Below, piece by piece: positions 25,624 through 35,090 of a stretch of 36,458 nt of DNA. How positions within the stretch are numbered: position 1 is the first letter of the stretch; every line of letters begins with the position of its first letter. The position numbers and the translations under genes are program-made. The notes beneath the pieces were generated by a model. That model ran no database searches. It was given only the letters and a program-made list of their open reading frames with translations, and was not told the origin of the DNA. Source of the DNA: Chlorobiaceae bacterium (GTDB lineage Bacteria > Bacteroidota > Chlorobiia > Chlorobiales > Chlorobiaceae); NCBI GenBank assembly GCA_013334525.1, contig JAAXXK010000026.1, positions 1 through 36,458 of the forward strand, given 5' to 3'.

Positions 25624-26749
25624 TCCGGTAGCGGGAGGTGCCTGCCAACTGATCGAAAAAGCTCTTGTTGCCCTCGATCGCAAGCTCTCGGGGGTAAAGT
25701 TTCTGCAGTGAGAGCAGTATGGCCGTAGCGCTCCTGAAAGGATCGAACAGACGCCTGTCGGTCACCGCGAGCCGAACGCCATGACACTCCGTGCCGGAAA
25801 ATTTGCTACCCGTCGGCCTGAAGGTTGCCGTGCTGAATTCAACCCCGGGAAGATGATACCCGTCGAGCTCCCGCTTCAGTGCATCGCCGTCGACGAAGGG
25901 CGCCCCGAAGATCCTGAACGGGTTGTCGGTACCTCGGCCCTCGCTGACGGCGGTCGCTTCCAGCATGACCGTTGCCGGGTAGAGAAGAAGGGTTTCGAAG
26001 TCACGGAGATTGGGCGACGGTGAACGGAAACGGAAACCGGGAAGTTCATCGGCGAACCTGGAGCGGCTATACCCCTGCATCTTCACGACCTTCAGCGAAA
26101 GACCGGGATAATGGCGTTTCTGCATCCAGAGGGCGATCTCCCCAACCGTCATGCCGTGCACGAAAGGCAGTTCGTCAGCCCCGACGAACGACTGTAACGA
26201 TGGCTCAAGCATGAACCCGTCGGCAGGAATCGGCGCGATCGGATTTGGACGGTCAAGAACCACGAAGGTGATGCCCGCATCCCGGCAGGCCTCCATGGCG
26301 AGCTTCATCGTGGAGATATAGGTGTAGCAGCGGATGCCTGCGTCCTGAAGGTCGAAAAAAAGCAGGTCAATCGTTTTCAGCAGGGCCGGATCAGGTTTTT
26401 TCGATGAGCCGTAAAGCGAGTAGACTTTGAGCGTGCCGGCAACGGAGCTGTTGTCGACCTTTTCACCGGCCTGGCCTTCCAGGGAGAAACCGTGCTCCGG
26501 CGCCATGAGGAATTTCAGGTCGATGCCACGGTTGAGCAGCACGAGATAGCTCGGCTCGCCTGTGCTTGAAAGTGCGGCCGCATTGGTTATCACCCCTGCC
26601 CTTTTACCTGCAAGCTCTTTGTAAGCCCCGGCGTCAAGCTCGTCTATCCCGTAACGGAACTCTGCGGCGCAGAGATTGGCAGCACAGAATAAAGGGAACA
26701 GCAGGCTGAGCACCAGCCATATTCCGGACCGTGTAACGCTTCTGTGCAT
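25520..26749 (-). CDS. namZ: DUF1343 protein, NamZ-like exo-beta-N-acetylmuramidase (GH171)
   Basis: About 409 residues from ATG 26749, chosen because AGGAAGG lies 7 bases upstream and a signal peptide (GIWLVLSLLFPLFCAANLCAA) follows directly; the frame is open to 26791. Family blocks are APEHGF, FFDLQDAGIRCYTY, VLDRPNPI, SPSPNLRDFETLLLYPAT and SEGRGTDNPF, and the protein closes with FLYP as family members do. NamZ-type enzymes remove terminal N-acetylmuramic acid from glycan ends; periplasmic peptidoglycan recycling is the likely role here. The 3' end overlaps cfa on the other strand. It is the last gene of the long minus-strand run, after the tRNA terminator. Confidence 0.88.
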   Translation of the reverse strand: MHRSVTRSGIWLVLSLLFPLFCAANLCAAEFRYGIDELDAGAYKELAGKRAGVITNAAALSSTGEPSYLVLLNRGIDLKFLMAPEHGFSLEGQAGEKVDNSSVAGTLKVYSLYGSSKKPDPALLKTIDLLFFDLQDAGIRCYTYISTMKLAMEACRDAGITFVVLDRPNPIAPIPADGFMLEPSLQSFVGADELPFVHGMTVGEIALWMQKRHYPGLSLKVVKMQGYSRSRFADELPGFRFRSPSPNLRDFETLLLYPATVMLEATAVSEGRGTDNPFRIFGAPFVDGDALKRELDGYHLPGVEFSTATFRPTGSKFSGTECHGVRLAVTDRRLFDPFRSATAILLSLQKLYPRELAIEGNKSFFDQLAGTSRYRIMIQKQRPIGEILDAARGQVRAFEAASSDRFLYP

Positions 26750-26880
26750 AAATACGCCTTCCTGATGGTTTATTCCCGTTCGAACCTGCATGACGGACAG
26801 CCATCAGCAAAAATAGCCTTCCTTGCGCAGAAGGACAACAACGGGAAAAAATAGGGGGGGGAATGAACTTACGAATGGAC

Positions 26881-26914
26881 AAAAAAAAGACCGCACAACA
26901 TGGCACGGTCTTTT
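26881..26914 (-). terminator. Terminator after the initiator tRNA gene
   Basis: On the minus strand AAAAGACCG and CGGTCTTTT enclose a 12-base loop and run into eight T (26888-26881). It starts 3 bases after the encoded CCA end of the tRNA and should end the metG-tRNA transcript. Confidence 0.85.
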
Positions 26915-26917
26915 AAC

Positions 26918-26993
<76 letters not shown>

Positions 26994-27038
26994 ATGTTAG
27001 TGACCTAATATAGGACTATTTTTATTACCAACAAACGA

Positions 27039-29162
27039 TTATTGGACCGAGTTCCCGATTATTTCATCGCCGTCAGGCTCGACCACAAAAAGTCGTCCAT
27101 CCCGGCCTTCGACGGCCAGGATCATCCCCTGCGAAAGCTCCCCCCTGATGCTCCTGTCGGCGAGGTTGGCAACCAGCACCACCTGTTTGCCCACCATCTC
27201 TTCGGGGCTGTAGTACTGGGCGATGCCCGAAAGCACCTGGCGCTCCTCGGTACCAACCAGCAGCTTCATCTTGAGCAGCTTGCTCGCCTTCTTGACCGGT
27301 TCGCATTCGAGCACCCTGGCCACGCGAAGATCGACTTTCTGGAAATCGTCGAAGCTGATCTCAGGCTTGAAGGCGATTTGCGCCTGCTCTGCGACGGCTT
27401 CACGGCGCTGTGCTTCGGCCAGCAGGGCCTCGATCTTTTTGAGCTCCGGCTCGATGTCCGCCTGTTCGATCTTGGAAAAGAGGATCTCCGAGGACCCCAG
27501 CAGTTTGTGTCCCTTTTTCAGTCCCGGCTCGATTGCCGTCTGCCAAACCCGCGAGCCCGGAGCAACCAGATCGTCGATCGTGCCCTCAAAGCCAAGCATC
27601 CGGTGGATGCGGTTGCATGTTTCAGGAATGACCGGATAGAACACCAGCGAAAGCGTATGGCAAAGGTTCAGCGATACGGCCATGGTTCGGGCCGCAGCAT
27701 CGCGGTCGACCTTGATCGTCTTCCATGGCTCACCCTCGGTGAGGTAGCGGTTGGCAAAGCGGGCGATCTCCATGGCCTGGGTTGCAGCCTCGCGGAAATG
27801 GAAACCCTCATAGGCCTCTTCGAGCTTCCTGAAACTCTCCTGCCAGTCGATGCCCAGGGCGTTCCACTCTTCGGGGCTGATGTCGCAAGGCACCTCGCCG
27901 TCGAACCTGGAATTGGTGAAGTCGACCGAACGTTTGATAAAGTTGCCGAGCGTATCGGCCAGTTCTCCGTTGGTGCGGTTCTGGAAATCGCTCCAGCTGA
28001 AATCGCTATCCTTGTTTTCCGGATAGTTCATGGCGATGCTGTAACGCAGGGTATCGGCCGGGAAGCTGTCGAGGAACTCGCCGAGGTAGACCGCATAGTT
28101 GCGCGACTTCGAAAACTTGCGCCCCTCGAAGTTCATGAACTCGGAAGCAGGAACATTGTCGGCAAGCTGGTATAGGCCTTCGCTCCGCCCTTCGTTCCAG
28201 GCCATAAGGATCGCCGGGAACATCAGGGTGTGGAACACCACGTTGTCTTTGCCGATGAAGTTGATGATGCGACTCTCCGGGTCCTGCCAGTATCGCTTCC
28301 AGAGCTCCTCACTACCCTGCTTTTCGGCCCACTCCCTGGTAAAGGAGATATAGCCGAGCACGGCATCGAACCAGACATAGAGCACCTTGCCTTTTGCTTC
28401 GTCCGTGTCGAGCGGCAGGGAGATCCCCCAGGAGAGGTCGCGCGTGATCGCCCGGTCGGCCAGTCCCTGGTTGAGCCAGGTCCGCGAGTAGTTGACCACG
28501 TTCTGGCGCCACTCTTCGCTGTGGCCATCCACGTAGGCCTCAAGCTGCTTCTGGAACCTGCCAAGCGGGAAATACCAGTGCAGCGTCTCGCGAAGTTCAG
28601 GGGTCGCATCGGAAAGCTTGCTTTTCGGATCGATCAGTTCAAGCGGGCTCAGGTGGGTGCCGCACTGCTCGCACTGGTCTCCGTTGGCCTCGGTATTGCT
28701 GCAGATCGGGCAGGTGCCTGTGACGTAACGGTCTGAGAGAAAGCGGCCCGCCTTGGCGTCGAAGAAAAGCTTTTCGGTTTTCTTGACGAAGATCCCCTTC
28801 TGCTCGATTTCGGTGAAAAACTCCCTGGCGGTCTGGTGATGCCTCGCCGAGCTGGTCCGGCCGTAGTAGTCGAACGATATGCCGCACCTGGAAAAGGCGT
28901 CGGCGTTCATGGAGTGGTAACGGTCGACGACGTCCTGGGGCGTTATGCCTTCGCGGTCGGCAGTGATGGTGATCGGCACGCCGTGCTCGTCGGAGCCTCC
29001 GATATGGATGATCTCCTCTCCGCAAAGACGCTTGAACCTCACATAGATGTCGGCAGGCAGGTAGACCCCTGCCAGATGGCCCAGGTGAACCGGACCGTTT
29101 GCATATGGAAGCGCTGTCGTTACAAGGGTTCTTTTAAAGCTATGGGTCATAAAATCGGACAC
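27039..29162 (-). CDS. metG: Methionyl-tRNA synthetase
   Basis: A 707-residue class I synthetase that charges tRNA-Met and initiator tRNA. The HIGH-type HLGH is at 26-29, the zinc knuckle C..C.........C..C at 151, 154, 164 and 167, and the KMSKS-type KFSKS at 349-353. A C-terminal EMAP-II-like tRNA-binding domain (FQKVDLRVARV...) occupies about 604-707. The length is normal for the form with this domain. The start can be ATG 29162 or ATG 29150. RicT-like PSP1 lies 54 bases upstream, and the initiator tRNA gene, its own substrate, lies just downstream. Confidence 0.95.
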   Translation of the reverse strand: MSDFMTHSFKRTLVTTALPYANGPVHLGHLAGVYLPADIYVRFKRLCGEEIIHIGGSDEHGVPITITADREGITPQDVVDRYHSMNADAFSRCGISFDYYGRTSSARHHQTAREFFTEIEQKGIFVKKTEKLFFDAKAGRFLSDRYVTGTCPICSNTEANGDQCEQCGTHLSPLELIDPKSKLSDATPELRETLHWYFPLGRFQKQLEAYVDGHSEEWRQNVVNYSRTWLNQGLADRAITRDLSWGISLPLDTDEAKGKVLYVWFDAVLGYISFTREWAEKQGSEELWKRYWQDPESRIINFIGKDNVVFHTLMFPAILMAWNEGRSEGLYQLADNVPASEFMNFEGRKFSKSRNYAVYLGEFLDSFPADTLRYSIAMNYPENKDSDFSWSDFQNRTNGELADTLGNFIKRSVDFTNSRFDGEVPCDISPEEWNALGIDWQESFRKLEEAYEGFHFREAATQAMEIARFANRYLTEGEPWKTIKVDRDAAARTMAVSLNLCHTLSLVFYPVIPETCNRIHRMLGFEGTIDDLVAPGSRVWQTAIEPGLKKGHKLLGSSEILFSKIEQADIEPELKKIEALLAEAQRREAVAEQAQIAFKPEISFDDFQKVDLRVARVLECEPVKKASKLLKMKLLVGTEERQVLSGIAQYYSPEEMVGKQVVLVANLADRSIRGELSQGMILAVEGRDGRLFVVEPDGDEIIGNSVQ

Positions 29163-29216
29163 TCGGTTGTATGGTATAACAGATCGAACATGGGCGCGAA
29201 ATGGTTCGGCAAGGCC

Positions 29217-30188
29217 CTACTTCCTGGAAGAAAGGGCGGTATACTGCTCAAGCGAAAGACGCCGCTTCTGCCCGCCATCCAGATAACGGATCCAGATGCT
29301 TTTCTTCTGGGGATCGACGCCGTCGACAACGGCAGAGCCATCCCTGGTCGCTATGGTGGAACCTACCGTCGGCCAGCCGTTGTTGCGGCAGCCTCCGGCT
29401 TTGTGGGCCCCTTTCGAAAAGCTGAGGCAGCATTTCGGGCGGTTGCACAGGCCGATGGTGTTGAAGGAGTGGTTGTCACCGTTCACGTTTTCCTGGATCT
29501 GCGGCTTTTCGGCGAACGGGTTGGCGTGGATCTTCTGCATCCAGGTGGAACAGCAAAGCGCGCAGCCGCAGGGGCCCTGGGTATTGGCCCGACGCGCCTC
29601 TTCCCGGGTGGTGATCTGCACCATCTGTATCCTGGCTTTGAACTCGCCGGCAAGGTCGCGCACAAGTCCCCTGAAATCGACCCTGTGGGTTGCTGTATAG
29701 TAAACCGAAAGCTTCTGCTGGTCGAGACGAAGATCGATATCGACCAGTTTCATGTCGAGATGGTGACGCTCTATCCTGTTCTCGCATGCCTCCTTGATTT
29801 CGGGTTCGCGCTTCCTGATATCGGCGAACTCACGGATCTCGTTCTCGTCGGCGATCCTGATGATCGAAGGCAAAGCCTCGCTCTCCTCGTTATGCCCCTT
29901 GAGCTGGAGCTTCTTGGCCGCGATCCGTCCGGCAGAGTAGACGATACCGAGGTCGTAGCCCCCGTCCGCCTCGAGAATCACCGGCGTGCCGATGCCGATC
30001 TGCTGGCCGGTCTTGTTGGCGTAAAACTCCCGGCGGCACCCCTTCATCTCAACTTCGCAGACGGGCTGAGAGCCTTCGGGCAACTCGTCGCCATAGAGGT
30101 CTGAAACCTCCTCATGCAGGATCCTTGATAGTTTCAGCCTGACCTTCGCATTATCGCCAAGCAGGCAACTGCATATGACCGTACTCAT
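29217..30188 (-). CDS. PSP1-domain protein, RicT/YaaT-like
   Basis: A 323-residue cytosolic protein of the PSP1 family. The central cysteines are in GPCGCALCC (207-213), with more at 248, 253 and 254 (CNRPKCC); in RicT these bind an iron-sulfur cluster. In Bacillus RicT works with RicA and RicF on RNA processing and phosphorelay, but those partners are not in this window, so the role here is unknown. An AAGGA sits 9 bases before ATG 30188. It is 54 bases before metG on the same strand. The gap 30189-30323 holds nothing I can name. Confidence 0.88.
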   Translation of the reverse strand: MSTVICSCLLGDNAKVRLKLSRILHEEVSDLYGDELPEGSQPVCEVEMKGCRREFYANKTGQQIGIGTPVILEADGGYDLGIVYSAGRIAAKKLQLKGHNEESEALPSIIRIADENEIREFADIRKREPEIKEACENRIERHHLDMKLVDIDLRLDQQKLSVYYTATHRVDFRGLVRDLAGEFKARIQMVQITTREEARRANTQGPCGCALCCSTWMQKIHANPFAEKPQIQENVNGDNHSFNTIGLCNRPKCCLSFSKGAHKAGGCRNNGWPTVGSTIATRDGSAVVDGVDPQKKSIWIRYLDGGQKRRLSLEQYTALSSRK

Positions 30189-30323
30189 ATTTGGTATCCT
30201 TTATCATTGCCCCTGTAACTCGTTGCATCCTTGGCGGGAAAAACCAAATCTATTCCGCCGTTACCTCTATTGAAACAACAACTTACAGCGACACCATTAC
30301 AATATATATATTTCTACTCCCCA

Positions 30324-31109
30324 CTATTTCGCAGGCCTCTTCACCGACCCGCGGCCAAACCCGAAAATCCTTCTGAAATCCTCCGATATCGTGTTCACCG
30401 AGCGGCTTCCCCGCAGTACCACTTCAAACTCCTCAAGACGACGTTCCTGCACCTGTCGCTTCACCTGGTCGAGATGCGATTCCGTGGTCGCCTGCATGAA
30501 ACCGTTGAGGGCATCGAGCCCTTTGTACCCGGACTTTGTCACCAGGGTCTGGGGCTGGAAGGAGAGCAGCAGTTCAGGCTTCTGGTCTTCAAGATATTCA
30601 ATACGGCTGACAACTGAAACAAGGTAAAGCTCTTCCCGCTTTTTCAATACTCTTTCGACGATTCCGGCCGTACCCCTGAAAAAAACGAGGGGGCGTTTGT
30701 CCACATGTTCGATGATGCCCTGGGGAAAAATCCAGAGCGCGTTCTGTGCCTCGCCAGGCGAAAGCAGGCATGAAGCCGCGTAATCGAGCGTGCCCACGGC
30801 GCTTCGCGCATTGGAGCGGTCAATCGAGAACGCCCCGACCCTGGTGAAGAAGCGGTGCTTCTCCAGCTGGGTATTTTCCATGATAATGAAAAGGGTCTGC
30901 CTGAAATAGAGCTCCGTGCAGAGCTGGGACCAGAAGCCGTCCCACCAGTAGGCGTGGTTGCAGTAGAAAATGACCGGTATGTCAAGCTCCATTTCCGGCA
31001 GACAGGTCGGCATCTGCACTCTCAGCGAGTGGAAATGCCTCCTGAACTGCCGGCGGGAGTACCATCCAAACCAGCGAGTGTAAGCCCTGCTTCGGCGAAC
31101 CTTCAGCAT
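30324..31109 (-). CDS. PlsC-family acyltransferase, possible CruD-like
   Basis: About 261 residues from ATG 31109; TTG 31118 is also in frame and follows the aminotransferase stop directly. The lysophospholipid acyltransferase motif NHAYWWD (HX4D, His about 52 and Asp about 57) is clear, with GAFSIDR near 92-98 and FPQG at 128-131. It should transfer an acyl group from a thioester to a hydroxyl. Green sulfur bacteria have a member of this family, CruD, that acylates carotenoid glucosides; whether this is it, or a general lipid enzyme, needs comparison. It is coupled to the aminotransferase upstream by adjacent stop and start. Confidence 0.8.
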   Translation of the reverse strand: MLKVRRSRAYTRWFGWYSRRQFRRHFHSLRVQMPTCLPEMELDIPVIFYCNHAYWWDGFWSQLCTELYFRQTLFIIMENTQLEKHRFFTRVGAFSIDRSNARSAVGTLDYAASCLLSPGEAQNALWIFPQGIIEHVDKRPLVFFRGTAGIVERVLKKREELYLVSVVSRIEYLEDQKPELLLSFQPQTLVTKSGYKGLDALNGFMQATTESHLDQVKRQVQERRLEEFEVVLRGSRSVNTISEDFRRIFGFGRGSVKRPAK

Positions 31110-31118
31110 GGGCGGCAA

Positions 31119-32321
31119 TTACTCGAACGCCTTTCTCATGCGATTGACGGCCTTTTCGAGCTCCTCGATCGAGGCCGCATAGGAGAGGCGCAGGTTATCG
31201 GGAGCACCGAAGGCATCGCCGGGAACGGTGGCTACGAAATGATCCTTGAGCAGGTATTCGGCAATATCGGCCGAATCCTTCATCACCTTGCCGCCGAAGG
31301 TCTTGCCCAGAAGCCCCTTGATAGACGGGAAGATGTAGAATGCGCCGTCAGGCAGTGTGGTCTGGATGCCTGGAATCTTGTTGAGCTCCCTGAACATGAA
31401 GTCACGACGCTTCTGGAACTCGGCCGTCCGCTCCCATACGATCGACTGGTCGCCGTCCAGGGCTGCAGCGGCCGCTTTCTGGGCGATCGAGTTGGCGTTG
31501 GAGGTGGTCTGCGACTGGATCTTGTCGCATGCGTCGATAATCCATTTCGGTGCAGCCACGTAGCCGATTCTCCAGCCGGTCATGGAGTAGCTCTTCGAAG
31601 TGCCGTTGCTCACGATCACCCAGGGCTTCATCTCCGGGATCCTTGCCGGTGAAAAAGGGCGCACGCCACCGTAGACGATCATGTCGTACATCTCGTCAGA
31701 AATGACGAAAATCTCCTTCCCTTCAACCACTTTCATCAGGTCACGAACCTCCTGCTCACTGTAGACTGAACCGGTAGGGTTCGACGGCGAATTGAGGACG
31801 AGCATCCTCGTCTTCGGGGTGATGGCCGCCTCAAGCTGCGCCGGGGTCAGTTTGTAACCCGTTTCGATCGTGGTATCGACAATAACCGGTGTTGCACCTG
31901 CGAGCCTGACCATTTCAGGGAAGCTGACCCAGTATGGAGCCGGCACGATCACTTCGTCACCCTCGTCGCACAGCGCGAGAAACGCGTTGGCCAGCGTCTG
32001 CTTGCCGCCGTTGCTGACGATGATCTCGGCTTCACTGTACTCGAGGCCGTTATCACGCGAAAGCTTCCTGACGATCGCTTTTTTCAGTTCGGGAATACCT
32101 GCGTTGGCCGTGTAACGGGTGAAACCGGCATTAATGGCGTCGATTCCGGCCTGGCATACGTTGTCAGGAGTCGGAAAGTCAGGTTCGCCGGCTGAAAGGC
32201 TCACGACATCCTTCCCTTCCGCCTGCATCTTCTTGGCAAGGCCGCTGATCCTGATCGTCTGGGATTCCTGCATGCTCAGTACCCGTCGGCTCAGGTATTT
32301 CTCATGGTTATCTGCACTCAT
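31119..32321 (-). CDS. Aspartate/aromatic aminotransferase, class I PLP enzyme
   Basis: A 400-residue pyridoxal-phosphate enzyme. [12 protein letters not shown] (242-253) carries the Schiff-base Lys 243; NSPSNPTG near 177-184, the Tyr of VISDEMY and [10 protein letters not shown] at 43-52 place it in the class I-beta aspartate aminotransferase group. It should interconvert oxaloacetate and aspartate, and possibly prephenate or aromatic keto acids. It lies 37 bases after coaD's stop on the same strand. The downstream acyltransferase starts within a few bases. Confidence 0.9.
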   Translation of the reverse strand: MSADNHEKYLSRRVLSMQESQTIRISGLAKKMQAEGKDVVSLSAGEPDFPTPDNVCQAGIDAINAGFTRYTANAGIPELKKAIVRKLSRDNGLEYSEAEIIVSNGGKQTLANAFLALCDEGDEVIVPAPYWVSFPEMVRLAGATPVIVDTTIETGYKLTPAQLEAAITPKTRMLVLNSPSNPTGSVYSEQEVRDLMKVVEGKEIFVISDEMYDMIVYGGVRPFSPARIPEMKPWVIVSNGTSKSYSMTGWRIGYVAAPKWIIDACDKIQSQTTSNANSIAQKAAAAALDGDQSIVWERTAEFQKRRDFMFRELNKIPGIQTTLPDGAFYIFPSIKGLLGKTFGGKVMKDSADIAEYLLKDHFVATVPGDAFGAPDNLRLSYAASIEELEKAVNRMRKAFE

Positions 32322-32358
32322 CGTCTATGATATTTATTATGGTTTTTTTTGAAATAAA

Positions 32359-32859
32359 TCATGATCCGCCCAGATGTGCGGCGCGCTTCTCGACGAGCTT
32401 TTCTAGCACATAAGGATGGACGAACTTGCTGACGTCTCCGCCCAGCATGGCCACTTCGCGAATGATTGACGAGGCCACATAGGTGTATTTGACGTTCGGC
32501 ATCAGGAAAACTGTGGTCACTTCGGGATAGAGATGCCGGTTCAGGAGGGATATCTGGAATTCATACTCGAAATCCTTCACCTGCCGCACCCCCCTGACGA
32601 TCGCCTTTGCTCCCTGCTGGCGGGCATAATCGGCCAGCAGGCCGTCATGCAGCACATGGACGCTCACCGCCGGAAGCTCCTTTACCACCTCCCTGACCAT
32701 CTCAAGACGCTCGTCGACCGTAAACAGCGTATGCTTCTGGCTGTTGTCGGCAAGCACCACCTCGACCTTGTTGAAAATGTTCAGCGCACGCTCAAGGACG
32801 TCGAGATGACCGTTGGTGAACGGGTCGAAAGTCCCCGGATATATGGCTCTGTTGCTCAT
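32359..32859 (-). CDS. coaD: Pantetheine-phosphate adenylyltransferase
   Basis: A 166-residue enzyme that adenylates 4'-phosphopantetheine in coenzyme A synthesis. The nucleotidyltransferase motif [14 protein letters not shown] is at 7-20 and the family's [16 protein letters not shown] and [11 protein letters not shown] blocks follow. The frame stays open to 33033 through the rsmD gene, but ATG 32859 gives the exact family start, one base after the rsmD stop. The two are a classic pair in many bacteria. Confidence 0.95.
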   Translation of the reverse strand: MSNRAIYPGTFDPFTNGHLDVLERALNIFNKVEVVLADNSQKHTLFTVDERLEMVREVVKELPAVSVHVLHDGLLADYARQQGAKAIVRGVRQVKDFEYEFQISLLNRHLYPEVTTVFLMPNVKYTYVASSIIREVAMLGGDVSKFVHPYVLEKLVEKRAAHLGGS

Positions 32860-32860
32860 T

Positions 32861-33406
32861 TCAGCGGGGTTCGGGAGTGAAAAAAGAGACTCTGGTCGTT
32901 CCGTAATCCTTGTGGAAAAGGTACCCCTGCAACGATGAAAAATCATGGCTCGAATGGTGTTCCACCAGGAGCAATCCCTCTTGCGCGAGCAGGTTCCCGT
33001 CAAGTATGGCACGAACAAGCGACTCGTAATCATCCCAGCGGTAGGGAGGATCGCAGAACACCAGTTCGTACGTCCCAGGCTCCCTCTTGAGGAATGCGGT
33101 CACATCCGCGCCGACAAACTTCGACATCGACGTCACGCCGATATCAGCGGCCGTAGCCCTCATGGCCTCCAGTGCCTGACGGTTCTGGTCGACGAAACAG
33201 GCGCTGCCGGCTCCCCTGCTCAGGGCCTCGAATCCAAGGTTGCCGAACCCGGCGAACAGGTCAAGTACATCGATGCCGTCGAAATCGATCCTCGCTTCAA
33301 GCGTATCGAAGAGCGACTTCTTGACCCTGCTGCTGCAGGGCCTTACATCAAGCGTGGGCAGATTCCTGATCTTCCGCCCCCGGTATCTTCCCGCCTGTAC
33401 CTGCAC
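32861..33406 (-). CDS. rsmD: 16S rRNA (guanine(966)-N2)-methyltransferase
   Basis: A 181-residue Rossmann-fold methyltransferase that modifies G966 of 16S rRNA. The S-adenosylmethionine loop [18 protein letters not shown] is at 49-66 and the catalytic FCDPPY at 117-122; the N-terminal AGRYRGRKI and [11 protein letters not shown] blocks are typical. It starts 12 bases after the transketolase gene's stop and ends one base before coaD. Confidence 0.93.
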   Translation of the reverse strand: MQVQAGRYRGRKIRNLPTLDVRPCSSRVKKSLFDTLEARIDFDGIDVLDLFAGFGNLGFEALSRGAGSACFVDQNRQALEAMRATAADIGVTSMSKFVGADVTAFLKREPGTYELVFCDPPYRWDDYESLVRAILDGNLLAQEGLLLVEHHSSHDFSSLQGYLFHKDYGTTRVSFFTPEPR

Positions 33407-33418
33407 CTCCCCTAAAAC

Positions 33419-34330
33419 CTAAAAGTCACCGTAGATGGTTTCGCCGAGAATCGCAAGGGCTTTCTCACCGTCATCTTTTGATGGCGGTTTGCCGTGCCAG
33501 TTCGATTTGTCGGGCATAGAACCTTCGAAGAACGGCACCCCCTTGCCCATGATCGTAGTAGCGAGGATCACGGCCGGCCTGGTGCGGGCATCGTCGGCCC
33601 TCAGGGTTTCGAGCGTATCGATGAAATGCTCGATATCGTTGCCGTCGCAGGCGAAGACATCCCATCCGAAAGCGCGCCACTTGTCGGCAAAAGGCTCCAC
33701 ATCCATCACTTCGCTTACCTCACCGTCGATCTGCAGGTTGTTGTAGTCGACAATGCCGATAAGGTTGCCAAGCTTGAAATGGGCGGCACTCATGGCAGCC
33801 TCCCAAATTTGGCCCTCCTGGCACTCCCCGTCGCCCATAAGGCAGAAAACATCGCTCTTCTTGCCATCCATACGCAAGCCGAGCGCCGCGCCGACGGCAG
33901 CCGAAAGCCCCTGTCCAAGAGAACCGGAAGCGATCCTGATGCCGGGCAGCTTCGATTCGGAGGTCGGGTGGCCCTGCAGGTAGGAGTTGATCTGCCGCAG
34001 GTAGTTTAGCTCATCGAGGGAGAAGTATCCCGACCGGGCAAGCACACTATACCAGACCGGCGCGATATGACCATTCGACAGGAACAGCAGGTCGTAGTCA
34101 CGATCGTCATGGAACTGGTGCGGGTGGTGTTTCAGCACCTTGAAGTAGAGCGCCGTAAAGATGTCGGCCATGCCGAGAGAGCCGCCGGTGTGGCCGGAAT
34201 TGGACTTCACGAGCATGCGGACAATGTCCCGGCGGACCTGACGGGCCATCTCCTTGAGTTCTCCGATGGTCGAGAGCTGAAGGTGCTCCCCTTTCTTTTC
34301 CGGTGGATAGGGCTTCAAATGTTTTGCCAT
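33419..34330 (-). CDS. Transketolase, N-terminal (TPP-binding) subunit
   Basis: A 303-residue protein matching only the first half of transketolase: the thiamine-diphosphate motif begins GDGECQEGQIWEA at 166-178 and ends with Asn near 197; SGHTGGSLGMADI (45-57), and the G-rich SLGQGLSAAVGAALG near 137-151 are also typical. In the two-gene form the C-terminal half (pyrimidine-binding and C-domain) is a separate protein, usually the next gene. Here the next gene is rsmD and no C-half is anywhere in the window. The pathway would be the pentose phosphate interconversions. Confidence 0.9.
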   Translation of the reverse strand: MAKHLKPYPPEKKGEHLQLSTIGELKEMARQVRRDIVRMLVKSNSGHTGGSLGMADIFTALYFKVLKHHPHQFHDDRDYDLLFLSNGHIAPVWYSVLARSGYFSLDELNYLRQINSYLQGHPTSESKLPGIRIASGSLGQGLSAAVGAALGLRMDGKKSDVFCLMGDGECQEGQIWEAAMSAAHFKLGNLIGIVDYNNLQIDGEVSEVMDVEPFADKWRAFGWDVFACDGNDIEHFIDTLETLRADDARTRPAVILATTIMGKGVPFFEGSMPDKSNWHGKPPSKDDGEKALAILGETIYGDF

Positions 34331-34419
34331 AGTTACAGCAGGGAATCTCTTGTGAATTGGGTATAAAAATAAAACGATCTAAGTTACGCGCACATGCCTA
34401 AAATACCAAGCGCTGAACT

Positions 34420-35067
34420 TCAGCCGCCGGTATTTCTTTTCTTCAGGTATTTCACTACCGAATAGGCCAGATAGCCCACAAAAACAGCCGTGACCGGTAT
34501 GCTGTAGATGACTACGTATTTGCCGATTCCCTGCCAGTTCTGGCCTAGCACGTAACCGCCGTAAAGGAGCAGGATGTTCCATAAGGTGGCGCTGGTCATG
34601 GCGGCAAGCAATACCAGCAGGACATTCAGGTGCAGAAGGCCGACGACGATGGAAATAACCGCCCTGGAGCCAAAGAGAAAGCGGTTGGCGAGCACTGCCG
34701 CATAGCCGTGGGTCGAGAATTTCATACGGACAATCTCCATCTCGGAGGGTGGAAACAGCTTGTGCATCCATTTGGCGAACCGGTGGTGGATCTCGCTCTC
34801 GCCGGAAGCGTAGAGCTTGAGGCCGAGGTTGCGGCTGAGGAGGTAAACAGTCATGAACCCGCCGGTTGAGCCGAGCGAAGCCCAGAAGAGCGACCAGAAA
34901 AAGGAGAGGTTGCTGTTGGCGATGAGATAGCCGGCAAACGCCACCGGCACATCCCCCGGAATCGGGGGAATGACGTTCTCAAAGAATGCAAAGAGAAAAA
35001 GGATGAGATAGACCGACGATGGATCTGCATGTTGCAGGTAGGCAACGATAGCGTTGATGTCAATCAT
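34420..35067 (-). CDS. DedA-family membrane protein
   Basis: A 215-residue polytopic inner membrane protein. FFENVIPPIPGD near 28-39 and NRFLFGSRAVISIVVGL near 130-146 are the family's two conserved loops, and about four to five hydrophobic helices surround them. DedA proteins are proton-coupled lipid (undecaprenyl or phospholipid) flippases in those cases studied. The end is basic (KYLKKRN). It begins 23 bases after the purC stop. An 89-base AT-rich gap to the transketolase gene may hold a promoter, but I see no convincing one. Confidence 0.9.
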   Translation of the reverse strand: MIDINAIVAYLQHADPSSVYLILFLFAFFENVIPPIPGDVPVAFAGYLIANSNLSFFWSLFWASLGSTGGFMTVYLLSRNLGLKLYASGESEIHHRFAKWMHKLFPPSEMEIVRMKFSTHGYAAVLANRFLFGSRAVISIVVGLLHLNVLLVLLAAMTSATLWNILLLYGGYVLGQNWQGIGKYVVIYSIPVTAVFVGYLAYSVVKYLKKRNTGG

Positions 35068-35090
35068 CGTCGGCTCTCGGGTATGTCGGC

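Noticed and set aside
28836-30104. Plus-strand frame of 422 codons across metG and the PSP1 gene
   Set aside because: Antisense to two well-supported genes and spans their intergenic gap; no domain seen.
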